NCBI RefSeq assembly: GCF_900113115.1 | Contig: NZ_FOOF01000003.1 | Coordinates: 186,001 to 250,000, forward strand | From: Duganella sp. CF458 | GTDB taxonomy: Bacteria > Pseudomonadota > Gammaproteobacteria > Burkholderiales > Burkholderiaceae_D | Direction: 5' to 3' | DNA: 64,000 nucleotides | Part shown: positions 53,231 to 61,342 of the stretch, piece by piece | Layout of the letters: the number at the start of each line of letters is the position of its first letter | Numbering within the stretch: the first letter of the stretch is position 1 | Program-made: the position numbers and the translations under genes | The notes under the pieces: generated by a model | What the model saw: only the letters and a program-made list of their open reading frames with translations | Database searches by the model: none | Told to the model about the DNA's origin: nothing

Positions 53231-53656
53231 ATGGGAATGATGCAAGACTTTAAAGAATTTGCCATGAAGGGCAATGTGATCGACCTGGCGGTCGGTGTCA
53301 TCATTGGCGCAGCCTTCGGCAAAATCGTCGATTCCCTGGTGGCCGACGTCATCATGCCGCCGATCGGCATGCTGCTGGGCGGTCTCGATTTCGCCAACTA
53401 TTACATTCCTCTCAACGGACAGGCGCACAACCTGGCCCTGGCCGAAGCGAAGAAGCTGGGCGCGGTCATCGCCTATGGCAATTTCTTCACCATCCTGCTG
53501 AATTTCGTCATCCTGGCCTTCGTGATCTTCCAGATGGTACGCCTGGTGGCGAAATTGCGACGCGAGGAAGCGCCGGCTGCCGCTCCGGCAGAACCCGCGC
53601 CGCCTTCAGAAGATATTGTGCTCCTGCGCGAAATTCGCGATTCTTTGCGAAAATAG
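53231..53656 (+). CDS. mscL: Large-conductance mechanosensitive channel
   Basis: This pentameric inner-membrane channel opens under hypo-osmotic shock. At 141 residues it has the N-terminal amphipathic [27 protein letters not shown], two transmembrane helices (about 20-40 and 75-100), and the C-terminal helical bundle. Family length and motifs are all normal. It lies 31 bases before the HtrA-like gene. Confidence 0.97.
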   Translation: MGMMQDFKEFAMKGNVIDLAVGVIIGAAFGKIVDSLVADVIMPPIGMLLGGLDFANYYIPLNGQAHNLALAEAKKLGAVIAYGNFFTILLNFVILAFVIFQMVRLVAKLRREEAPAAAPAEPAPPSEDIVLLREIRDSLRK

Positions 53657-53687
53657 GAGTTAACGCCCATTTTGTAGCAATACCGCC

Positions 53688-54821
53688 ATGCGAAGACTCT
53701 GGTTATTGTTTGCACAAACGGTGACCATCGCATTGGCACTGTTCTTTGTATACACGGCCGTGCAGCGGCCGTCCGTGCTCCCCAAGCCGGTGCCGCTCGC
53801 CGCCCACACGGCAGTGCTGGCCGACGCCAGCGCCCCGCCATCCCCCGGGTCTTACCGCGCCGCGGCCGGCCGCGCCATGCCGGCCGTCGTGAATATCCTG
53901 ACCACCAAGGCGGTGCGCAAGCGCCATCCGCTGTCGCGCGACCCGTTCTTCAAACGCTTTTTCGGCGACCGTGACGAGGAAGACGACCAGAACAGCCTCG
54001 GTTCCGGCGTCATCGTCAGCCCGCAAGGCTATATCCTGACCAATTACCACGTGGTGGAAGCGGCCGACGAGATCCAGGTGGTGTTGCCGGATGGCCGCAA
54101 GGCTGCCGCCAGGATGGTCGGCACCGACCCGGAAACCGACTTGGCCGTGGTCCGCATCGAGCTCGACAAGCTGCCGGTCGTCAACCTGGGCCAGGTCGAA
54201 CAGGCCAAGGTGGGCGACGTGGTCCTGGCCATCGGCAACCCGTTTGGCGTCGGCCAGACCGTCACCATGGGCATCATCTCCGCCTTGGGCCGCAACAACC
54301 TGCACATCAACCACTTCGAAAACTTCATCCAGACCGACGCTGCCATCAATTTCGGCAACTCGGGCGGCGCCCTGATCGATACCCAGGGCAACCTGCTGGG
54401 CATTAATTCGGCGATTTACTCCCAGACCGGCGGCTCGGTCGGCATCGGCTTTGCGATCCCGGTCAGCACGGCGCGCAATGTGCTGGACGCGATTATCAAG
54501 GATGGCCACGTGGTACGCGGCTGGATCGGCGTCGAATCGCAGGAGATCACGCCGGAACTGGCGCACAGCTTCGGCCTGGACCGAGATTCGGGCGCCATCA
54601 TCGCCGGCGTGGTGCGCAACGGCCCGGCCGACAAGGCCGGCATCAAGCCGGGCGACATCCTGCTGTCGGTGGACGGCAAGGCGGTCAAGGACACCAATGA
54701 AATGCTGAACCTGATCGCCCAGCTCTCGCCCGGCGGCCAGTCGACCATGCGCATCCTGCGCAAGAGCCGCGAAAGCGATCTCCAACTCACCGTGGGCAAA
54801 CGCCCCCCAGCCAAGAAATAA
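53688..54821 (+). CDS. HtrA/DegS-like periplasmic serine protease
   Basis: The 377-residue protein has an N-terminal membrane anchor (about 5-25), a trypsin-like domain with catalytic His121 (LTNYHVV), Asp151 (ETDLAVV) and Ser235 (NFGNSGGA), and one PDZ domain (about 280-370). The single PDZ and anchor fit DegS/AlgW more than DegP. Such proteases sense outer-membrane protein stress. It is followed one base later by the DUF2461 gene. Confidence 0.92.
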   Translation: MRRLWLLFAQTVTIALALFFVYTAVQRPSVLPKPVPLAAHTAVLADASAPPSPGSYRAAAGRAMPAVVNILTTKAVRKRHPLSRDPFFKRFFGDRDEEDDQNSLGSGVIVSPQGYILTNYHVVEAADEIQVVLPDGRKAAARMVGTDPETDLAVVRIELDKLPVVNLGQVEQAKVGDVVLAIGNPFGVGQTVTMGIISALGRNNLHINHFENFIQTDAAINFGNSGGALIDTQGNLLGINSAIYSQTGGSVGIGFAIPVSTARNVLDAIIKDGHVVRGWIGVESQEITPELAHSFGLDRDSGAIIAGVVRNGPADKAGIKPGDILLSVDGKAVKDTNEMLNLIAQLSPGGQSTMRILRKSRESDLQLTVGKRPPAKK

Positions 54822-54822
54822 T

Positions 54823-55515
54823 ATGCACCTGCGCGACCTCACCCGCTACCTGACGGAACTGTCCGATAACAATAACCGCCCTTGGTTCGTGATGAACAAA
54901 CCGCGCTACGACATCCTGCGCGAGGAATTCCTGGAACTGGTGACCCAGGTGATCGCGGAGCTGGGCAAGTTCGATGCCCAGGTCAAGTTCTGCAATCCGA
55001 AGAAGGCCATGTTCCGCATCAACCGCGACGTGCGCTTCGCCCACGACAAAAGTCCCTACAAGACCCACTTCTCGGCCGCCATCGCGCCCAACGATATGCG
55101 CCGGCCCAGCATGGCAGGTGGCCCGACCTGGTATTTCCAGATCAGTCCCGACGGCGTGCTGGGCATCGGCGCCGGCGAATACATCCCGCCGCCGCACCGC
55201 CTGAAAGCGCTGCGCAACCACATGGTCAACGATGCCGCCGGCTTCAAGAAGGCCTTGGCCAACAAGGCGCTCAAGGCGCGCTACGGCTCGATCACCGAAG
55301 AACACAAGCTGCAACGACCGCCGAAAGGCTTCGACCCGGAGCATGAGCACATTGAATTCATCAAGCTGAAAAGCTTCTTCGTCTACCAGGAAGTGAAGCT
55401 GCCGCTGAACAAGCCGGATGAGCTGCAGGGCATGATCATCGGCGCCTTCAAGGACGCCTGGCCGCTGGTGCAGTGGATGCGTGCCGCCCCGGTCGAAGAA
55501 CAGGAGGCAGCGTGA
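54823..55515 (+). CDS. DUF2461 family protein
   Basis: The 230-residue protein belongs to DUF2461 (TIGR02453). Blocks include LTELSDNNNRPWFVMNKPRYDILREEF, MFRINRDVRFAHDKSPYKTHFSAAIAP and YFQISPDGVLGIGAGEYIPPPHRLKALR. No signal peptide. The family has no known function. It follows the HtrA-like gene and its stop overlaps the GTG of the dehydrogenase gene. Confidence 0.88.
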   Translation: MHLRDLTRYLTELSDNNNRPWFVMNKPRYDILREEFLELVTQVIAELGKFDAQVKFCNPKKAMFRINRDVRFAHDKSPYKTHFSAAIAPNDMRRPSMAGGPTWYFQISPDGVLGIGAGEYIPPPHRLKALRNHMVNDAAGFKKALANKALKARYGSITEEHKLQRPPKGFDPEHEHIEFIKLKSFFVYQEVKLPLNKPDELQGMIIGAFKDAWPLVQWMRAAPVEEQEAA

Positions 55516-56588
55516 GCAACCATCGCATCGCAGTCATCGCCGGCGACGGCATCGGCAAGGAAGTGATGCCGGAAGGCTTGCGCACCCTGCAGGCCGCCGC
55601 AGCGCGTTTCGGCCTGCCGCTGGAATTCACCGCCTTCGAGTGGGCCAACTGCGACTACTACATGCAGCACGGCCAGATGATGCCGGCCGACTGGTTCGAC
55701 CAGCTCAAAGGCTTCGATGCGATCTACTTCGGTGCGGTCGGCTGGCCCGATGCGGTGCCCGACCACATTTCCCTGTGGGGCTCGCTGATCAAGTTCCGCC
55801 GCGAGTTCGACCAGTATGTGAACCTGCGCCCGGTACGCCTGATGCCGGGCGTGCCTTGTCCGCTGGCGGGAAAAAAGCCGGGCGACATCGATTTCTATGT
55901 GGTGCGTGAAAACACCGAGGGCGAATATTCCTCCGTCGGCGGCCGCCTGTTCGAAAATACCGAGCGCGAGGTCGTGCTGCAGGAAGCCGTGTTCACCCGC
56001 AAGGGCGTCGACCGCATCCTGCAGTTCGCCTTCGACCTGGCGCAATCGCGCCCGAAGAAGCACCTGACGTCCGCCACCAAGTCGAACGGCATCGCGATCA
56101 GCATGCCGTACTGGGACGAGCGCGTGAAAGCCATGTCCGCCAACTACCCTGGCGTGCGCTGGGACCAGTACCACGTGGACATCCTGGCGGCGCGCTTCGT
56201 ACTGAGCCCTGAGCGATTCGACGTGGTGGTGGCGTCCAACCTGTTCGGCGACATCCTGAGCGACCTTGGCCCCGCCTGCGCCGGTACCATCGGCATCGCG
56301 CCGTCGGCCAACCTGAATCCCGAACGCACCCTGCCCTCGCTGTTCGAGCCGGTGCATGGCTCGGCGCCGGATATCTACGGCAGGAACATCGCCAATCCGG
56401 TCGCCATGATCTGGTCCGGCGCCATGATGCTCGACTTCCTCGGCGATGGCGACGCCCGCTACACGCAGGCGCACGACACCATCATGCGCGCGATCGAAAC
56501 CGTGCTGGTACAAGGCCCGCGCACGCCGGACATGGGCGGCATTGCCTCCACCACCGAAATGGGCAAGGCTATCGCCGCCCTGGTTTAG
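55512..56588 (+). CDS. ttuC: Tartrate dehydrogenase/decarboxylase-like enzyme
   Basis: This 358-residue member of the isocitrate/isopropylmalate dehydrogenase family has IAVIAGDGIGKEV at the start, the TtuC-type YFGAVGWPDAVPDHISLWGSL, the VVRENTEGEYSS motif, and metal/NAD region NLFGDILSDLGPACAGTIGIAPSANLNPE. The tartrate dehydrogenase group uses Mn2+ and NAD+ and can also oxidise or decarboxylate malate. I used the GTG at 55512, which forms a GTGA overlap with the previous stop. The last four bases overlap the convergent LytTR gene. Confidence 0.88.
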   Translation: MSNHRIAVIAGDGIGKEVMPEGLRTLQAAAARFGLPLEFTAFEWANCDYYMQHGQMMPADWFDQLKGFDAIYFGAVGWPDAVPDHISLWGSLIKFRREFDQYVNLRPVRLMPGVPCPLAGKKPGDIDFYVVRENTEGEYSSVGGRLFENTEREVVLQEAVFTRKGVDRILQFAFDLAQSRPKKHLTSATKSNGIAISMPYWDERVKAMSANYPGVRWDQYHVDILAARFVLSPERFDVVVASNLFGDILSDLGPACAGTIGIAPSANLNPERTLPSLFEPVHGSAPDIYGRNIANPVAMIWSGAMMLDFLGDGDARYTQAHDTIMRAIETVLVQGPRTPDMGGIASTTEMGKAIAALV

Positions 56589-57343
56589 GCACCCAGCACG
56601 GCCTTCACGGCCGGCAAGTGACGCTCGCTGACCGGTACCCGGTCGCCGCAGCGCAGGACGAGTTGGCTGGCACCCTCGGTGTCGCGCTCCAGCGACGCCA
56701 CCTCGCTCAGCCGCACCAGCGCGCGCCGGTGCACGCGCAGGAAGCTGGCTGGATCCAGGTGCTGCTCCAGCCGCGCCAGCGGTACGCGATGCAGCACACG
56801 CCGCTGCGCCAGGCGCAGCTCGACGTAATTCCCCGCCGCTTCGATCCACAGCACTTCAGACACCTGCACGCATTCGATCCGGCCCACCGAGCGCACGTTC
56901 AACTGCTGCATATATTCCTGCCCCGCCGGCTCTGCAAAAGCGCGCATGGCGCGCGCATAGGCGGCACGCTGGCGTTGCTCCAGCATGGCGGCGGCCCGCT
57001 CCAGGGCTTGCGCCAGGCGCTGGTCGTCGAAGGGCTTGAGCAGGTAATCCAGTGCATGCACTTCAAAGGCTTCGATGGCGTGCTCGTTATAGGCGGTGGC
57101 AAAAATCACCAGTGGCGGCTCTTCGCGCTGCGCCAGTTCGCGCGCCAGTGCCAGGCCGGTCTCCTGCGGCATCTGGATGTCGAGGAAGATGACATCCACC
57201 TCCTGCCCGGCCAGGACGGCGCGCGCGGCCGCGGCGCTGGCGCATTCCCCGACGAGCTGCCAGCCCTCATGCGGTGCAAGCCCGTAACGCAGGTTGATGC
57301 GGCCGGGTTCTTCGTCGTCGACGATCAGGGCGCGGATCTTCAT
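56585..57343 (-). CDS. LytTR-family response regulator
   Basis: The 252-residue regulator has an N-terminal receiver domain with phosphoacceptor Asp55 (VIFLDIQMP) and Lys in the LLKPFDD loop, and a C-terminal LytTR DNA-binding domain (about 145-250; CVQVSEVLWIEAAGNYVEL and FLRVHRRALVRLSEVASLE). The LytTR domain contacts tandem repeats of about ten bases, two helical turns apart. It overlaps the sensor kinase gene by four bases. The likely target is the divergent operon at 58568. Confidence 0.95.
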   Translation of the reverse strand: MKIRALIVDDEEPGRINLRYGLAPHEGWQLVGECASAAAARAVLAGQEVDVIFLDIQMPQETGLALARELAQREEPPLVIFATAYNEHAIEAFEVHALDYLLKPFDDQRLAQALERAAAMLEQRQRAAYARAMRAFAEPAGQEYMQQLNVRSVGRIECVQVSEVLWIEAAGNYVELRLAQRRVLHRVPLARLEQHLDPASFLRVHRRALVRLSEVASLERDTEGASQLVLRCGDRVPVSERHLPAVKAVLGA

Positions 57344-58365
57344 GCGGCGAAGTACATCGGCATGGTGATTTCGGCGACAAAGCGCCCATCGGCACGCGCG
57401 GTGCGCAATCCGGCGCCGCTGCCGCAGGCAATGCGCAGGCGCGCTTCGATATTATGCAAGCCCATTCCCATGCCGGGATTGGAGGGCACATCGCGCACGG
57501 AATTGCTGATATGGATATGCAGCATGGCACCCTGCTCCGAAAAGCGCAGCTTGATATCGCTGTCGCCATCATGGCAATCGAGGTCATGCCGCAACGCGTT
57601 CTCCACCAGGGGCTGCAGCAGCAAGGGCGGGCAGTCGGCGGCCAGCACCGCACCGCTGTCGCCTTCGATGGACACGTGCAGCCGGTCGCCGTAACGCATC
57701 GCTTGCAGCGACAGGTAATCGCGCACGAACTGCAGTTCTTCGGCCAGCGTGACCCAATCGCGCGAACTGGCTGCCTGGGCGTAGCGCAGCAAACCGCTCA
57801 GGCGACTGATGGCGCTCAGTGTCGCGCCCTTGTCGTCCATGCGTACCAGGGCGCTGACCGCATTCAGGGCGTTGAACAGGAAATGCGGCTCAAGTTGCCC
57901 ACGCAGTGCCGCCAGGCGCTGCTGTTCCAGTTCCAGGCGCAAGGTCAGGTTGTCGGTCTCGCGTGCGCGCTGGATCTGCCAGATGCGGATGCCGGCCACC
58001 GTCACGAAGGTGAAGGTGGTCCAGGTCAGTTCGAGGAAGATGGCGAACCAGCTCCGGTCCTGCTGCAGCGAGACGAAGGCGCATTCCAGCGGCAGGAACA
58101 GGACCAGCACGAGCAGGTAGGTACGCGCGATACCGCGCGGGCTGGCCAGCGACTGCGGCCAGCGCTGCAGGGCGAGGTACAACACGGCGCTGAACACCAC
58201 CATCAGGGCATGCGCACTGCCCCATTCGCCGAGCAGCTCCCAATACGAGGGATTGGCGCCCCGCTGCAGCAGCGCGCCGTAGGAAGATGCGGCTCCGGTC
58301 AGGCAGATGACGCTCCATGCCAGCAGGCTGATGCCGAGGATACGTAGGAAATGCAAGGTTCTCAT
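57340..58365 (-). CDS. LytS/YehU-type sensor histidine kinase (HisKA-like PF06580)
   Basis: The 341-residue protein has a membrane region with four or so helices (about 5-30, 48-68, 82-100, 106-128) and then the His-kinase motif QLEPHFLFNALNAVSAL (phosphoacceptor His161). The ATPase domain has the GMGMGLHNIEARL G-box. No recognisable periplasmic sensor domain; the membrane part is probably the sensor. I used the ATG at 58365. A longer frame to 58521 crosses the spacer and is not used. Confidence 0.93.
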   Translation of the reverse strand: MRTLHFLRILGISLLAWSVICLTGAASSYGALLQRGANPSYWELLGEWGSAHALMVVFSAVLYLALQRWPQSLASPRGIARTYLLVLVLFLPLECAFVSLQQDRSWFAIFLELTWTTFTFVTVAGIRIWQIQRARETDNLTLRLELEQQRLAALRGQLEPHFLFNALNAVSALVRMDDKGATLSAISRLSGLLRYAQAASSRDWVTLAEELQFVRDYLSLQAMRYGDRLHVSIEGDSGAVLAADCPPLLLQPLVENALRHDLDCHDGDSDIKLRFSEQGAMLHIHISNSVRDVPSNPGMGMGLHNIEARLRIACGSGAGLRTARADGRFVAEITMPMYFAA

Positions 58366-58447
58366 GGCTGGACAGTATACCGGGGCTTTCCATCGGGCCC
58401 GACGTCCCCCGTCACACGGGCATCCGCCTTCGTCACACCGGCTTTCC

Positions 58448-58478
58448 TGCATTTCAGGTCGCCATTTCTGCATTTCGT
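58448..58478 (+). promoter_or_regulatory. Tandem direct repeat, predicted LytTR operator
   Basis: TGCATTTCAG (58448-58457) and TGCATTTCGT (58469-58478) are direct repeats 21 bases apart with an 11-base spacer. As I recall, E. coli YpdB binds GGCATTTCAT repeats with the same 11-base spacer. It lies between the kinase gene and the rightward operon, upstream of a TATAGT -10. Confidence 0.65.
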
Positions 58479-58511
58479 CGCACACCGGTAGTGCTGGACA
58501 CCGCACATATC

Positions 58512-58517
58512 TATAGT
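58512..58517 (+). promoter_or_regulatory. -10 element of the small secreted protein operon
   Basis: TATAGT lies 50 bases before the ATG at 58568. The -35 at 17 bases is poor (TAGTGC), consistent with dependence on an activator at the repeats just upstream. Confidence 0.5.
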
Positions 58518-58567
58518 TCAATCAACGAAACGCGAAATGAACTTAACCCAACCGAATGGAGAGCAAA

Positions 58568-58765
58568 ATGAACATCGCCAAAAACATGGAATACATCTTC
58601 CTCGCAGCAGTTGCCGTCATCAGCGCAACCGGCTTCGCCACCGCCGCCACCCCGCTGAAACACAGCGCACCGGCAGCCGTAGTCGCCAAGGCGGAAACCA
58701 AGGCAATGCCGGTGGTGACCGTCACCGCCAAGCGCCTGACCGCTGCTGAAAAAGCCGCGCTGTAA
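58568..58765 (+). CDS. Small secreted protein of unknown function
   Basis: The 65-residue precursor has a hydrophobic signal segment (MNIAKNMEYIFLAAVAVISATGFATAA) and a short mature tail (TPLKHSAPAAVVAKAETKAMPVVTVTAKRLTAAEKAAL). The VVTVTAKRLTAAEKA segment is like a motif seen in other small exported proteins of Oxalobacteraceae, as I recall, but no domain is recognised. The ATG at 58568 has GGAGAG upstream. It lies 33 bases before the DUF2807 gene. Confidence 0.7.
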   Translation: MNIAKNMEYIFLAAVAVISATGFATAATPLKHSAPAAVVAKAETKAMPVVTVTAKRLTAAEKAAL

Positions 58766-58798
58766 CGCAAACACACCGACACTTCACGGAGCCTCAAC

Positions 58799-59560
58799 AT
58801 GAAAAAGTTCTTCACCGCCACGATGATGACCGCAATGATGTTCGCCGCCGGCAGCGCCGCCCGCGCGGACGAGATCATCACCGAGGTGCGCGCAGTTGAC
58901 GGCCGCCCTGTGAAAGTAGTCCTGGATGGCGTGGTAGACCTGAAGCTGAAACAAGGCGCACCGGCCCTGGTACTCTCGGGCGACAAGCGCTTCCTGCAAA
59001 AGATTACGGTGACGCAGAACGGCGACACCATCCGCATCGGTACTGAAAACATGCGCGGCATCCACATCGGCCCGCGCAACCTGAAAGCGGAACTGACGCT
59101 GCCGCAACTGCGCGAACTGGTTTCCGCCGGCGTGGGCTCGGCCGAAGTGAAGGGATTCGACGGCGATGAAGTTCGCCTCTCCCTGGAAGGCGCCGGTGCC
59201 GTGAGCATGGCATCGCGCTACAAGAGGGTCGACGCGCGCCTGACCGGCGTGGGCAGCATGACCGTCAGCGATACCAAAGCTGACGTGGTGGACCTGAACC
59301 TGAAAGGTGCCGGCCAGATTGCGATCTCCGGTCAGAGCAAGCAGCTGAACGCCAAGTTGGGCGGCATCGGCAGCCTCGATGCGAAGCAACTGCAAAGCGA
59401 AAGCGTGGACGCCGACATGACCGGCCTTGGCAGCGCCACCTTCAACGCAAAGACTTCCGCCAACCTGCGCCTCTCCGGCATGGGTTCGGCAACAGTGTAC
59501 GGCAATCCGGCCAACCGACAGTCCACCGCACGCGGCCTGGGCAGCGTGTCCTGGAACTGA
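58799..59560 (+). CDS. Secreted DUF2807 (GIN domain) protein
   Basis: The 253-residue protein has a signal peptide (MKKFFTATMMTAMMFAAGSAARA) and then a DUF2807 right-handed beta-helix-like domain with many repeats of S-x-x-G-x-G-S-x (LEGAGAVSMAS, TGVGSMTVS, KGAGQIAIS, GGIGSLDAK, TGLGSATFN, SGMGSATVY). Function is unknown; the domain resembles adhesive or polysaccharide-binding folds. It ends just before a terminator that overlaps the convergent lipoprotein gene. Confidence 0.88.
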   Translation: MKKFFTATMMTAMMFAAGSAARADEIITEVRAVDGRPVKVVLDGVVDLKLKQGAPALVLSGDKRFLQKITVTQNGDTIRIGTENMRGIHIGPRNLKAELTLPQLRELVSAGVGSAEVKGFDGDEVRLSLEGAGAVSMASRYKRVDARLTGVGSMTVSDTKADVVDLNLKGAGQIAISGQSKQLNAKLGGIGSLDAKQLQSESVDADMTGLGSATFNAKTSANLRLSGMGSATVYGNPANRQSTARGLGSVSWN

Positions 59561-59593
59561 CGCCAACGTCTCCCTACCAACTCGTGAGTTGTT

Positions 59594-60391
59594 TCACGGT
59601 GCTTGCCGCCCGCTAACCCCGGGCGGCTTTTTTATTCCGGCGTCCTTGCCCAACACGATGCGCAGTTGCGGCTCACCGCTGCCGCGTACTTCAACCCGCG
59701 TCTCCTGCACATTGAAGGGGATGGTGTTCGTCAGGCGCACCACCTGCATCCCTTCCGCCCGCAAGCGCTGCGCCACCGCGGCAGCCATGCCGCGGATGCC
59801 ATTGCCATTGCTGACCTCCAGCCGCGCCGACGTTGCTGCCACGCTGGACGCACGCGGCACGCGCGCCGCCGGCTCCACGCGCGCAACTTCGACCAGGCCC
59901 GCGCCGACCTGGCGCACTTCAACGCGCGCCATCCCGTCCGGCCAAAGGCTGCCGGCAGCTTCACCGGGCTTGTCGTTGCGCGGGCCGCCTTCTTCCCGTT
60001 CACGCAACATGCGCGCTTGGCGCATTGCTTCCAGCGCACGGCCGCTGTCGCCGGTCGCCTCCAGCAGCGCCGCCAGGCGCTCCCAGGGCACCGGGTTGGA
60101 TGGCGCCAGCAGGCAGGCGCGTTCCAACGCGGCCTGGGCTTGCTTCGGATATCCGCCAAGGTAGTAAGCGTAGCCAAGGTCGCCAAGCTGGGCCGCTCCA
60201 GGGGTGCGCCGTACACGCTCCTCCAGCAAAGCGATGGCTTCGTCGTAGCGCCCGTCCCTGGCCAGCGCGGCAGGGGCTGGCGCAGCGGCTACCGCTGCCC
60301 CGGCGGGCACGATGGCCGGCGCCGGCGGCAGCACCGGCATGCTGCACGCAGCCATCATCCCCAAACCGGCAGCAATGATCGTCTTACGCAT
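59594..60391 (-). CDS. Tad-locus lipoprotein with TPR and LytR_C domains
   Basis: The 265-residue protein has a lipoprotein signal (MRKTIIAAGLGMMAACS, lipobox AAC) and TPR-like helices (about 40-135, DGRYDEAIALLEERVRRTPGAAQLGDLGYAYYLGG). A LytR_C domain follows at about 185-255 (RLEVSNGNGIRGMAAAVAQRLRAEGMQVVRLTN). TadD-like pilotins combine lipoprotein and TPR in Flp pilus loci. The last residues (KKPPGVSGRQAP) are encoded across a terminator used by the convergent gene. Confidence 0.8.
   Translation of the reverse strand: MRKTIIAAGLGMMAACSMPVLPPAPAIVPAGAAVAAAPAPAALARDGRYDEAIALLEERVRRTPGAAQLGDLGYAYYLGGYPKQAQAALERACLLAPSNPVPWERLAALLEATGDSGRALEAMRQARMLREREEGGPRNDKPGEAAGSLWPDGMARVEVRQVGAGLVEVARVEPAARVPRASSVAATSARLEVSNGNGIRGMAAAVAQRLRAEGMQVVRLTNTIPFNVQETRVEVRGSGEPQLRIVLGKDAGIKKPPGVSGRQAP
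59605..59633 (+). terminator. Terminator of the DUF2807 operon, inside the convergent lipoprotein gene
   Basis: GCCGCCC (59605-59611) and GGGCGGC (59621-59627) form a seven-base stem with a nine-base loop, followed by six T residues. It is within the coding sequence of the leftward lipoprotein gene. Confidence 0.8.
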
Positions 60392-60400
60392 GGCAAGCTC

Positions 60401-61342
60401 CTAACGCGCGCTTTGCGCAACAGGATGGAATACGGCCTTCATCTGGATCGATGCTGGCCCCAGCAACACGATCAGCAGCGCGGGAAAAATGCAGAAGATC
60501 AGCGGAAACAGGAGCTTCAGCGCCACTTTGGCCGCAGCCTCCTGCGCCACCACGGCGCGCTTGCGGCGCAGGTTATCCGCGTGCACACGCAAAGAGTCGC
60601 CCATGCTGGTGCCGAAGCGCTCCGCCTGCACCAGCATCGCCACCAGCGCATCGACATCCTCCACCCCGCTGCGCAAGGCCAGGTTGCGCAGCGCACGCTC
60701 CTTGGAAAAGCCGGAGCGCATCTCCATCAGCACGAGCTGCAACTCCTGCGCCAGCGCCAGGCTTTTGATGTGGATTTCGCCGGCGACCTTGGCCAGCGCG
60801 CGCTCCATGCTCAAACCTGCCTCGACGCAGATGGTCAGCAAATCGAGCGCATCCGGCAGGCTTTCGAAGATATCGCGCTGGCGCATCTCGGCGCGACGCG
60901 CCAGGACTCCGTTCGGCAGGTAGTAACCGATGGCGGCGCTGGCAAACAACACCAGCAGCAGATGGCCGTTGCTGGCGTTGTTTGCCAGCGTGGCAACCAG
61001 CGCCGGCAGGGCCAGTGCGAGCAGGGTCTTGGCTGCAAAATACAGCTTTGGCGCGGCTGGATGGCGCCAGCCGGCGTTCATGAAGCGGGTACGCAATGCC
61101 GACTGCTCCCAACCGTCTTCGGGCAGCGAAAGGCGGCTGAACGGCTCCGCCACCCGCGCCACCTTTTCGATCCACTCGCCCTGGCCGGGCGTGGGCGTTG
61201 CTTCGGCGGAGCCGGTGAAGGATTTCAGGCGCTCGCGCAAAGGCACGCTGGACAGGGCCAGCATCGCCCACAGCGCCAGGCCCGTCACCACGGCAAACAC
61301 CAGCAGCAGGAGCAGGATGCCGCGCAGGTCGGCGCCGCTCAT
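60401..61342 (-). CDS. tadC: Flp pilus assembly protein TadC
   Basis: This 313-residue inner-membrane platform protein of the Tad pilus has a T2SF/GspF-like domain. Blocks include FESLPDALDLLTICVEAGLSMERALAKVAGEI and ALVAMLVQAERFGTSMGDSLRVHADNLRRKRAVVAQEAAAK. Four hydrophobic segments are visible. The ATG at 61342 is chosen. It overlaps the tadB stop by four bases. Confidence 0.93.
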   Translation of the reverse strand: MSGADLRGILLLLLVFAVVTGLALWAMLALSSVPLRERLKSFTGSAEATPTPGQGEWIEKVARVAEPFSRLSLPEDGWEQSALRTRFMNAGWRHPAAPKLYFAAKTLLALALPALVATLANNASNGHLLLVLFASAAIGYYLPNGVLARRAEMRQRDIFESLPDALDLLTICVEAGLSMERALAKVAGEIHIKSLALAQELQLVLMEMRSGFSKERALRNLALRSGVEDVDALVAMLVQAERFGTSMGDSLRVHADNLRRKRAVVAQEAAAKVALKLLFPLIFCIFPALLIVLLGPASIQMKAVFHPVAQSAR

